Of a stretch of 64,000 nucleotides of DNA, positions 50,699 to 61,923 are shown piece after piece; position 1 is the stretch's first letter, and each line of letters starts with the position of its first letter. The DNA is taken from positions 62,001-126,000 of the forward strand of contig NW_026870532.1 of NCBI RefSeq assembly GCF_963576545.1, given 5' to 3'. A program made the position numbers and the translations under genes. A model generated the notes under the pieces. The model ran no database searches. It had not been told where the DNA came from and saw only the letters and a program-made list of their open reading frames with translations. Source of the DNA: Limanda limanda. Taxonomy: Eukaryota > Chordata > Actinopteri > Pleuronectiformes > Pleuronectidae.

Positions 50699-51823
50699 CA
50701 AGTCTCTCCGACCTTCACAAAAAAAGTTATTCAAGAATATCTCTTTCTCCTATGTGCTTTCATCCCTAACCCTAACCCTAACCCTTCCGAAAGTCGGAGA
50801 AGCTCAAGGATGGTACCGATCGATGCGCGCAACCCCATTTAGTGGGGGTAGAGCCTACTTGCAAGTCTCTCCGACCTTCACAAAAAAAGTTATTCAAGAA
50901 TATCTCCTCAGATTTGGGGGAATTTCGTCGGTCGACCTCTTCCGAAGGTCGTACAAGCTCGGGGATGGTACCAATCGATCCGCAGGACCCAAATTAGTCC
51001 AGATGCAACCACTTTCCAAGTCTCTCCGACCTTCACAAAAAAAGTTATTCAAGAATATCTCTTTCTCCTATGTGCTTTCATCCCTAACCCTAACCCTAAC
51101 CCTTCCGAAAGTCGGAGAAGCTCAAGGATGGTACCGATCGATGCGCGCTACCCCATTTAGTGGGGGTAGAGCCTACTTGCAAGTCTCTCCGACCTTCACA
51201 AAAAAAGTTATTCAAGAATATCTCTTTCTCCTATGTGCTTTCATCCCTAACCCTAACCCTAACCCTTCCAAAAGTCGGAGAAGCTCAAGGATGGTACCGA
51301 TCGATGCGCGCAACCCCATTTAGTGGGGGTAGAGCCTACTTGCAAGTCTCTCCGACCTTCACAAAAAAAGTTATTCAAGAATATCTCCTCAGATTTGGGG
51401 GAATTTCGTCGGTCGACCTCTTCCGAAGGTCGTACAAGCTCGGGGATGGTACCAATCGATCCGCAGGACCCAAATTAGTCCAGATGCAACCACTTTCCAA
51501 GTCTCTCCGACCTTCACAAAAAAAGTTATTCAAGAATATCTCTTTCTCCTATGTGCTTTCATCCCTAACCCTAACCCTAACCCTTCCGAAAGTCGGAGAA
51601 GCTCAAGGATGGTACCGATCGATGCGCGCTACCCCATTTAGTGGGGGTAGAGCCTACTTGCAAGTCTCTCCGACCTTCACAAAAAAAGTTATTCAAGAAT
51701 ATCTCTTTCTCCTATGTGCTTTCATCCCTAACCCTAACCCTAACCCTTCCGAAAGTCGGAGAAGCTCAAGGATAGTACCGATCGATGCGCGCTACCCCAT
51801 TTAGTGGGGGTAGAGCCTACTTG
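50699..51823 (+). repeat. Repeat T1 (1125 bp)
   Basis: Seven monomers (A-B-A-A-B-A-A) with marker pair CCTTCCAAAAG (about 51268) and GGATAGTACC (about 51771). It is directly tandem with T2. Confidence 0.87.
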
Positions 51824-52948
51824 CAAGTCTCTCCGACCTTCACAAAAAAAGTTATTCAAGAATATCTCTTTCTCCTATGTGCTTTCATCCCTAACCCTAA
51901 CCCTAACCCTTCCGAAAGTCGGAGAAGCTCAAGGATGGTACCGATCGATGCGCGCAACCCCATTTAGTGGGGGTAGAGCCTACTTGCAAGTCTCTCCGAC
52001 CTTCACAAAAAAAGTTATTCAAGAATATCTCCTCAGATTTGGGGGAATTTCGTCGGTCGACCTCTTCCGAAGGTCGTACAAGCTCGGGGATGGTACCAAT
52101 CGATCCGCAGGACCCAAATTAGTCCAGATGCAACCACTTTCCAAGTCTCTCCGACCTTCACAAAAAAAGTTATTCAAGAATATCTCTTTCTCCTATGTGC
52201 TTTCATCCCTAACCCTAACCCTAACCCTTCCGAAAGTCGGAGAAGCTCAAGGATGGTACCGATCGATGCGCGCTACCCCATTTAGTGGGGGTAGAGCCTA
52301 CTTGCAAGTCTCTCCGACCTTCACAAAAAAAGTTATTCAAGAATATCTCTTTCTCCTATGTGCTTTCATCCCTAACCCTAACCCTAACCCTTCCAAAAGT
52401 CGGAGAAGCTCAAGGATGGTACCGATCGATGCGCGCAACCCCATTTAGTGGGGGTAGAGCCTACTTGCAAGTCTCTCCGACCTTCACAAAAAAAGTTATT
52501 CAAGAATATCTCCTCAGATTTGGGGGAATTTCGTCGGTCGACCTCTTCCGAAGGTCGTACAAGCTCGGGGATGGTACCAATCGATCCGCAGGACCCAAAT
52601 TAGTCCAGATGCAACCACTTTCCAAGTCTCTCCGACCTTCACAAAAAAAGTTATTCAAGAATATCTCTTTCTCCTATGTGCTTTCATCCCTAACCCTAAC
52701 CCTAACCCTTCCGAAAGTCGGAGAAGCTCAAGGATGGTACCGATCGATGCGCGCTACCCCATTTAGTGGGGGTAGAGCCTACTTGCAAGTCTCTCCGACC
52801 TTCACAAAAAAAGTTATTCAAGAATATCTCTTTCTCCTATGTGCTTTCATCCCTAACCCTAACCCTAACCCTTCCGAAAGTCGGAGAAGCTCAAGGATAG
52901 TACCGATCGATGCGCGCTACCCCATTTAGTGGGAGTAGAGCCTACTTG
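51824..52948 (+). repeat. Repeat T2 (1125 bp)
   Basis: Tandem copy of T1 with both markers at +1125. Its last A ends GTGGGAGTAG, as does T3 but not T1. T2 therefore carries the original right junction. Confidence 0.87.
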
Positions 52949-53266
52949 CAAGTCTCTCCGACCTTCACAAAAAAAGTTATTCAAGAATATCTCCTCAGAT
53001 TTGGGGGAATTTCGTCGGTCGACCTCTTCCGAAGGTCGTACAAGCTCGGGGATGGTACCAATCGATCCGCAGGACCCAAATTAGTCCAGATGCAACCACT
53101 TTCCAAGTCTCTCCGACCTTCACAAAAAAAGTTATTCAAGAATATCTCTTTCTCCTATGTGCTTTCATCCCTAACCCTAACCCTAACCCTTCCGAAAGTC
53201 GGAGAAGCTCAAGGATGGTACCGATCGATGCGCGCTACCCCATTTAGTGGGGGTAGAGCCTACTTG

Positions 53267-53423
53267 CAAGTCTCTCCGACCTTCACAAAAAAAGTTATTC
53301 AAGAATATCTCTTTCTCCTATGTGCTTTCATCCCTAACCCTAACCCTTCCGAAAGTCGGAGAAGCTCAAGGATGGTACCGATCGATGCGCGCTACCCCAT
53401 TTAGTGGGGGTAGAGCCTACTTG
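53267..53423 (+). repeat. Short a followed by CAGACC B (in P2)
   Basis: P2 counterpart of 47340-47496, with the same CAGACC B and GGCAGAG A after it. Confidence 0.88.
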
Positions 53424-54548
53424 CAAGTCTCTCAGACCTTCACAAAAAAAGTTATTCAAGAATATCTCCTCAGATTTGGGGGAATTTCGTCGGTCGACCT
53501 CTTCCGAAGGTCGTACAAGCTCGGGGATGGTACCAATCGATCCGCAGGACCCAAATTAGTCCAGATGCAACCACTTTCCAAGTCTCTCCGACCTTCACAA
53601 AAAAAGTTATTCAAGAATATCTCTTTCTCCTATGTGCTTTCATCCCTAACCCTAACCCTAACCCTTCCGAAAGTCGGAGAAGCTCAAGGATGGTACCGAT
53701 CGATGCGCGCTAACCCATTTAGTGGGGGCAGAGCCTACTTGCAAGTCTCTCCGACCTTCACAAAAAAAGTTATTCAAGAATATCTCTTTCTCCTATGTGC
53801 TTTCATCCCTAACCCTAACCCTAACCCTTCCGAAAGTCGGAGAAGCTCAAGGATGGTACCGATCGATGCGCGCAACCCCATTTAGTGGGGGTAGAGCCTA
53901 CTTGCAAGTCTCTCCGACCTTCACAAAAAAAGTTATTCAAGAATATCTCCTCAGATTTGGGGGAATTTCGTCGGTCGACCTCTTCCGAAGGTCGTACAAG
54001 CTCGGGGATGGTACCAATCGATCCGCAGGACCCAAATTAGTCCAGATGCAACCACTTTCCAAGTCTCTCCGACCTTCACAAAAAAAGTTATTCAAGAATA
54101 TCTCTTTCTCCTATGTGCTTTCATCCCTAACCCTAACCCTAACCCTTCCGAAAGTCGGAGAAGCTCAAGGATGGTACCGATCGATGCGCGCTACCCCATT
54201 TAGTGGGGGTAGAGCCTACTTGCAAGTCTCTCCGACCTTCACAAAAAAAGTTATTCAAGAATATCTCTTTCTCCTATGTGCTTTCATCCCTAACCCTAAC
54301 CCTAACCCTTCCGAAAGTCGGAGAAGCTCAAGGATGGTACCGATCGATGCGCGCTACCCCATTTAGTGGGGGTAGAGCCTACTTGCAAGTCTCTCCGACC
54401 TTCACAAAAAAAGTTATTCAAGAATATCTCTTTCTCCTATGTGCTTTCATCCCTAACCCTAACCCTAACCCTTCCGAAAGTCGGAGAAGCTCAAGGATGG
54501 TACCGATCGATGCGCGCTACCACATTTAGTGGGGGTAGAGCCTACTTG

Positions 54549-54705
54549 CAAGTCTCTCCGACCTTCACAAAAAAAGTTATTCAAGAATATCTCTTTCTCC
54601 TATGTGCTTTCATCCCTAACCCTAACCCTTCCGAAAGTCGGAGAAGCTCAAGGATGGTACCGATCGATGCGCGCAACCCCATTTAGTGGGGGTAGAGCCT
54701 ACTTG
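54549..54705 (+). repeat. Short A after the ACCACA monomer (in P2)
   Basis: P2 counterpart of 48622-48778, at +5927. Confidence 0.88.
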
Positions 54706-55830
54706 CAAGTCTCTCCGACCTTCACAAAAAAAGTTATTCAAGAATATCTCTTTCTCCTATGTGCTTTCATCCCTAACCCTAACCCTAACCCTTCCGAAAG
54801 TCGGAGAAGCTCAAGGATGGTACCGATCGATGCGCGCAACCCCATTTAGTGGGGGTAGAGCCTACTTGCAAGTCTCTCCGACCTTCACAAAAAAAGTAAT
54901 TCAAGAATATCTCCTCAGATTTGGGGGAATTTCGTCGGTCGACCTCTTCCGAAGGTCGTACAAGCTCGGGGATGGTACCAATCGATCCGCAGGACCCAAA
55001 TTAGTCCAGATGCAACCACTTTCCAAGTCGCTCCGACCTTCACAAAAAAAGTTATTCAAGAATATCTCTTTCTCCTATGTGCTTTCATCCCTAACCCTAA
55101 CCCTAACCCTTCCGAAAGTCGGAGAAGCTCAAGGATGGTACCGATCGATGCGCGCTACCCCATTTAGTGGGGGCAGAGCCTACTTGCAAGTCTCTCCGAC
55201 CTTCACAAAAAAAGTTATTCAAGAATATCTCTTTCTCCTATGTGCTTTCATCCCTAACCCTAACCCTAACCCTTCCGAAAGTCGGAGAAGCTCAAGGATG
55301 GTACCGATCGATGCGCGCTACCCCATTTAGTGGGGGTAGAGCCTACTTGCAAGTCTCTCCGACCTTCACAAAAAAAGTTATTCAAGAATATCTCTTTCTC
55401 CTATGTGCTTTCATCCCTAACCCTAACCCTAACCCTTCCGAAAGTCGGAGAAGCTCAAGGATGGTACCGATCGATGCGCGCAACCCCATTTAGTGGGGGT
55501 AGAGCCTACTTGCAAGTCTCTCCGACCTTCACAAAAAAAGTAATTCAAGAATATCTCCTCAGATTTGGGGGAATTTCGTCGGTCGACCTCTTCCGAAGGT
55601 CGTACAAGCTCGGGGATGGTACCAATCGATCCGCAGGACCCAAATTAGTCCAGATGCAACCACTTTCCAAGTCTCTCCGACCTTCACAAAAAAAGTTATT
55701 CAAGAATATCTCTTTCTCCTATGTGCTTTCATCCCTAACCCTAACCCTAACCCTTCCGAAAGTCGGAGAAGCTCAAGGATGGTACCGATCGATGCGCGCT
55801 ACCCCATTTAGTGGGGGTAGAGCCTACTTG

Positions 55831-55987
55831 CAAGTCTCTCCGACCTTCACAAAAAAAGTTATTCAAGAATATCTCTTTCTCCTATGTGCTTTCATCCCTA
55901 ACCCTAACCCTTCCGAAAGTCGGAGAAGCTCAAGGATGGTACCGATCGATGCGCGCTACCCCATTTAGTGGGGGTAGAGCCTACTTG
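55831..55987 (+). repeat. Short a followed by CAGACC B (in P2)
   Basis: P2 counterpart of 49898-50054, at +5933; the following B carries CAGACC and GGTACTAATCG. Confidence 0.88.
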
Positions 55988-56631
55988 CAAGTCTCTCAGA
56001 CCTTCACAAAAAAAGTTATTCAAGAATATCTCCTCAGATTTGGGGGAATTTCGTCGGTCGACCTCTTCCGAAGGTCGTACAAGCTCGGGGATGGTACTAA
56101 TCGATCCGCAGGACCCAAATTAGTCCAGATGCAACCACTTTCCAAGTCTCTCCGACCTTCACAAAAAAAGTTATTCAAGAATATCTCTTTCTCCTATGTG
56201 CTTTCATCCCTAACCCTAACCCTAACCCTTCCGAAAGTCGGAGAAGCTCAAGGATGGTACCGATCGATGCGCGCTACCCCATTTAGTGGGGGCAGAGCCT
56301 ACTTGCAAGTCTCTCCGACCTTCACAAAAAAAGTTATTCAAGAATATCTCTTTCTCCTATGTGCTTTCATCCCTAACCCTAACCCTAACCCTTCCGAAAG
56401 TCGGAGAAGCTCAAGGATGGTACCGATCGATGCGCGCTACCCCATTTAGTGGGGGTAGAGCCTACTTGCAAGTCTCTCCGACCTTCACAAAAAAAGTTAT
56501 TCAAGAATATCTCTTTCTCCTATGTGCTTTCATCCCTAACCCTAACCCTAACCCTTCCGAAAGTCGGAGAAGCTCAAGGATGGTACCGATCGATGCGCGC
56601 TACCCCATTTAGTGGGGGTAGAGCCTACTTG

Positions 56632-57756
56632 CAAGTCTCTCCGACCTTCACAAAAAAAGTTATTCAAGAATATCTCTTTCTCCTATGTGCTTTCATCCCT
56701 AACCCTAACCCTAACCCTTCCGAAAGTCGGAGAAGCTCAAGGATGGTACCGATCGATGCGCGCAACCCCATTTAGTGGGGGTAGAGCCTACTTGCAAGTC
56801 TCTCCGACCTTCACAAAAAAAGTTATTCAAGAATATCTCCTCAGATTTGGGGGAATTTCGTCGGTCGACCTCTTCCGAAGGTCGTACAAGCTCGGGGATG
56901 GTACCAATCGATCCGCAGGACCCAAATTAGTCCAGATGCAACCACTTTCCAAGTCTCTCCGACCTTCACAAAAAAAGTTATTCAAGAATATCTCTTTCTC
57001 CTATGTGCTTTCATCCCTAACCCTAACCCTAACCCTTCCGAAAGTCGGAGAAGCTCAAGGATGGTACCGATCGATGCGCGCTACCCCATTTAGTGGGGGT
57101 AGAGCCTACTTGCAAGTCTCTCCGACCTTCACAAAAAAAGTTATTCAAGAATATCTCTTTCTCCTATGTGCTTTCATCCCTAACCCTAACCCTAACCCTT
57201 CCAAAAGTCGGAGAAGCTCAAGGATGGTACCGATCGATGCGCGCAACCCCATTTAGTGGGGGTAGAGCCTACTTGCAAGTCTCTCCGACCTTCACAAAAA
57301 AAGTTATTCAAGAATATCTCCTCAGATTTGGGGGAATTTCGTCGGTCGACCTCTTCCGAAGGTCGTACAAGCTCGGGGATGGTACCAATCGATCCGCAGG
57401 ACCCAAATTAGTCCAGATGCAACCACTTTCCAAGTCTCTCCGACCTTCACAAAAAAAGTTATTCAAGAATATCTCTTTCTCCTATGTGCTTTCATCCCTA
57501 ACCCTAACCCTAACCCTTCCGAAAGTCGGAGAAGCTCAAGGATGGTACCGATCGATGCGCGCTACCCCATTTAGTGGGGGTAGAGCCTACTTGCAAGTCT
57601 CTCCGACCTTCACAAAAAAAGTTATTCAAGAATATCTCTTTCTCCTATGTGCTTTCATCCCTAACCCTAACCCTAACCCTTCCGAAAGTCGGAGAAGCTC
57701 AAGGATAGTACCGATCGATGCGCGCTACCCCATTTAGTGGGAGTAGAGCCTACTTG
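56632..57756 (+). repeat. Repeat T3 (1125 bp)
   Basis: It has the same seven-monomer order as T1 and T2, with CCAAAAG (about 57200) and GATAGTACC (about 57704), and ends with GTGGGAGTAG followed by a B. Confidence 0.87.
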
Positions 57757-60479
57757 CAAGTCTCTCCGACCTTCACAAAAAAAGTTATTCAAGAATATCT
57801 CCTCAGATTTGGGGGAATTTCGTCGGTCGACCTCTTCCGAAGGTCGTACAAGCTCGGGGATGGTACCAATCGATCCGCAGGACCCAAATTAGTCCAGATG
57901 CAACCACTTTCCAAGTCTCTCCGACCTTCACAAAAAAAGTTATTCAAGAATATCTCTTTCTCCTATGTGCTTTCATCCCTAACCCTAACCCTAACCCTTC
58001 CGAAAGTCGGAGAAGCTCAAGGATGGTACCGATCGATGCGCGCTACCCCATTTAGTGGGGGTAGAGCCTACTTGCAAGTCTCTCCGACCTTCACAAAAAA
58101 AGTTATTCAAGAATATCTCTTTCTCCTATGTGCTTTCATCCCTAACCCTAACCCTAACCCTTCCGAAAGTCGGAGAAGCTCAAGGATGGTACCGATCGAT
58201 GCGCGCAACCCCATTTAGTGGGGGTAGAGCCTACTTGCAAGTCTCTCCGACCTTCACAAAAAAAGTTATTCAAGAATATCTCCTCAGATTTGGGGGAATT
58301 TCGTCGGTCGACCTCTTCCGAAGGTCGTACAAGCTCGGGGATGGTACCAATCGATCCGCAGGACCCAAATTAGTCCAGATGCAACCACTTTCCAAGTCTC
58401 TCCGACCTTCACAAAAAAAGTTATTCAAGAATATCTCTTTCTCCTATGTGCTTTCATCCCTAACCCTAACCCTAACCCTTCCGAAAGTCGGAGAAGCTCA
58501 AGGATGGTACCGATCGATGCGCGCTACCCCATTTAGTGGGGGTAGAGCCTACTTGCAAGTCTCTCCGACCTTCACAAAAAAAGTTATTCAAGAATATCTC
58601 TTTCTCCTATGTGCTTTCATCCCTAACCCTAACCCTAACCCTTCCGAAAGTCGGAGAAGCTCAAGGATGGTACCGATCGATGCGCGCTACCCCATTTAGT
58701 GGGGGTAGAGCCTACTTGCAAGTCTCTCCGACCTTCACAAAAAAAGTTATTCAAGAATATCTCCTCAGATTTGGGGGAATTTCGTCGGTCGACCTCTTCC
58801 GAAGGTCGTACAAGCTCGGGGATGGTACCAATCGATCCGCAGGACCCAAATTAGTCCAGATGCAACCACTTTCCAAGTCTCTCCGACCTTCACAAAAAAA
58901 GTTATTCAAGAATATCTCTTTCTCCTATGTGCTTTCATCCCTAACCCTAACCCTAACCCTTCCGAAAGTCGGAGAAGCTCAAGGATGGTACCGATCGATG
59001 CGCGCTACCCCATTTAGTGGGGGTAGAGCCTACTTGCAAGTCTCTCCGACCTTCACAAAAAAAGTTATTCAAGAATATCTCTTTCTCCTATGTGCTTTCA
59101 TCCCTAACCCTAACCCTAACCCTTCCGAAAGTCGGAGAAGCTCAAGGATGGTACCGATCGATGCGCGCAACCCCATTTAGTGGGGGTAGAGCCTACTTGC
59201 AAGTCTCTCCGACCTTCACAAAAAAAGTTATTCAAGAATATCTCCTCAGATTTGGGGGAATTTCGTCGGTCGACCTCTTCCGAAGGTCGTACAAGCTCGG
59301 GGATGGTACCAATCGATCCGCAGGACCCAAATTAGTCCAGATGCAACCACTTTCCAAGTCTCTCCGACCTTCACAAAAAAAGTTATTCAAGAATATCTCT
59401 TTCTCCTATGTGCTTTCATCCCTAACCCTAACCCTAACCCTTCCGAAAGTCGGAGAAGCTCAAGGATGGTACCGATCGATGCGCGCTACCCCATTTAGTG
59501 GGGGTAGAGCCTACTTGCAAGTCTCTCCGACCTTCACAAAAAAAGTTATTCAAGAATATCTCTTTCTCCTATGTGCTTTCATCCCTAACCCTAACCCTAA
59601 CCCTTCCGAAAGTCGGAGAAGCTCAAGGATGGTACCGATCGATGCGCGCTACCCCATTTAGTGGGGGTAGAGCCTACTTGCAAGTCTCTCCGACCTTCAC
59701 AAAAAAAGTTATTCAAGAATATCTCCTCAGATTTGGGGGAATTTCGTCGGTCGACCTCTTCCGAAGGTCGTACAAGCTCGGGGATGGTACCAATCGATCT
59801 GCAGGACCCAAATTAGTCCAGATGCAACCACTTTCCAAGTCTCTCCGACCTTCACAAAAAAAGTTATTCAAGAATATCTCTTTCTCCTATGTGCTTTCAT
59901 CCCTAACCCTAACCCTAACCCTTCCGAAAGTCGGAGAAGCTCAAGGATGGTACCGATCGATGCGCGCTACCCCATTTAGTGGGGGTAGAGCCTACTTGCA
60001 AGTCTCTCCGACCTTCACAAAAAAAGTTATTCAAGAATATCTCTTTCTCCTATGTGCTTTCATCCCTAACCCTAACCCTAACCCTTCCGAAAGTCGGAGA
60101 AGCTCAAGGATGGTACCGATCGATGCGCGCAACCCCATTTAGTGGGGGTAGAGCCTACTTGCAAGTCTCTCCGACCTTCACAAAAAAAGTTATTCAAGAA
60201 TATCTCCTCAGATTTGGGGGAATTTCGTCGGTCGACCTCTTCCGAAGGTCGTACAAGCTCGGGGATGGTACCAATCGATCCGCAGGACCCAAATTAGTCC
60301 AGATGCAACCACTTTCCAAGTCTCTCCGACCTTCACAAAAAAAGTTATTCAAGAATATCTCTTTCTCCTATGTGCTTTCATCCCTAACCCTAACCCTAAC
60401 CCTTCCGAAAGTCGGAGAAGCTCAAGGATGGTACCGATCGATGCGCGCTACCCCATTTAGTGGGGGTAGAGCCTACTTG
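57757..60479 (+). repeat. Regular AAB trimer tract
   Basis: With the preceding T3, eight consecutive 481-bp steps occur without interruption (ends at 56612, 57093, ... 60460). This is the longest regular run in the window. The first A after each B has GCGCTACC. The A before each B alternates between GCGCAACC and GCGCTACC over part of the tract, hinting at a 962-bp dimer of trimers. CTGCAG B copies at 59799 and 60761 are exactly 962 bp apart. Confidence 0.82.
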
Positions 60480-61767
60480 CAAGTCTCTCCGACCTTCACA
60501 AAAAAAGTTATTCAAGAATATCTCTTTCTCCTATGTGCTTTCATCCCTAACCCTAACCCTAACCCTTCCGAAAGTCGGAGAAGCTCAAGGATGGTACCGA
60601 TCGATGCGCGCTACCCCATTTAGTGGGGGTAGAGCCTACTTGCAAGTCTCTCCGACCTTCACAAAAAAAGTTATTCAAGAATATCTCCTCAGATTTGGGG
60701 GAATTTCGTCGGTCGACCTCTTCCGAAGGTCGTACAAGCTCGGGGATGGTACCAATCGATCTGCAGGACCCAAATTAGTCCAGATGCAACCACTTTCCAA
60801 GTCTCTCCGACCTTCACAAAAAAAGTTATTCAAGAATATCTCTTTCTCCTATGTGCTTTCATCCCTAACCCTAACCCTAACCCTTCCGAAAGTCGGAGAA
60901 GCTCAAGGATGGTACCGATCGATGCGCGCTACCCCATTTAGTGGGGGTAGAGCCTACTTGCAAGTCTCTCCGACCTTCACAAAAAAAGTTATTCAAGAAT
61001 ATCTCCTCAGATTTGGGGGAATTTCGTCGGTCGACCTCTTCCGAAGGTCGTACAAGCTCGGGGATGGTACCAATCGATCCGCAGGACCCAAATTAGTCCA
61101 GATGCAACCACTTTCCAAGTCTCTCCGACCTTCACAAAAAAAGTTATTCAAGAATATCTCTTTCTCCTATGTGCTTTCATCCCTAACCCTAACCCTAACC
61201 CTTCCGAAAGTCGGAGAAGCTCAAGGATGGTACCGATCGATGCGCGCTACCCCATTTAGTGGGGGTAGAGCCTACTTGCAAGTCTCTCCGACCTTCACAA
61301 AAAAAGTTATTCAAGAATATCTCTTTCTCCTATGTGCTTTCATCCCTAACCCTAACCCTAACCCTTCCGAAAGTCGGAGAAGCTCAAAGATGGTACCGAT
61401 CGATGCGCGCTACCCCATTTAGTGGGGGTAGAGCCTACTTGCAAGTCTCTCCGACCTTCACAAAAAAAGTTATTCAAGAATATCTCTTTCTCCTATGTGC
61501 TTTCATCCCTAACCCTAACCCTAACCCTTCCGAAAGTCGGAGAAGCTCAAGGATGGTACTGATCGATGCGCGCTACCCCATTTAGTGGGGGTAGAGCCTA
61601 CTTGCAAGTCTCTCCGACCTTCACAAAAAAAGTTATTCAAGAATATCTCTTTCTCCTATGTGCTTTCATCCCTAACCCTAACCCTAACCCTTCCGAAAGT
61701 CGGAGAAGCTCAAGGATGGTACTGATCGATGCGCGCAACCCCATTTAGTGGGGGTAGAGCCTACTTG

Positions 61768-61923
61768 CAAGTCTCTCCGACCTTCACAAAAAAAGTTATT
61801 CAAGAATATCTCCTCAGATTTTGGGGGAATTTCGTCGGTCGACCTCTTCCGAAGGTCGTACAAGCTCGGGGATGGTACCAATCGATCTGCAGGACCCAAA
61901 TTAGTCCAGATGCAACCACTTTC
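61768..61923 (+). repeat. B monomer with a one-base insertion (156 bp)
   Basis: GATTTTGGGGG replaces GATTTGGGGG near 61818, one extra T. This is the only monomer whose length is not 155, 157 or 163, and the only single-base indel found in the tiling. It also carries CTGCAG. It could be a real slip or a sequencing or assembly error at a homopolymer. Confidence 0.9.

Larger units (their letters stand above)
47340..51823 (+). repeat. Long-range repeat P1 (4484 bp)
   Basis: It matches P2 at +5927, changing to +5933 after one hexamer difference. Shared rare variants include AAGTCGCTCC (49101), GGTACTAATCG (about 50160), ACCACATTT (about 48593) followed by a short a, and CCTTCCAAAAG and GGATAGTACC near the right end. 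The private change CGGAAAAGCTC near 47911 is also found at 46792. Confidence 0.87.
53267..57756 (+). repeat. Long-range repeat P2 (4490 bp)
   Basis: Second copy of P1, with AAGTCGCTCC at 55028 and GGTACTAATCG near 56093. The private change is GCTAACCCATTT near 53710. It contains a single T copy (T3) at its right end instead of the T1-T2 tandem. Confidence 0.87.
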
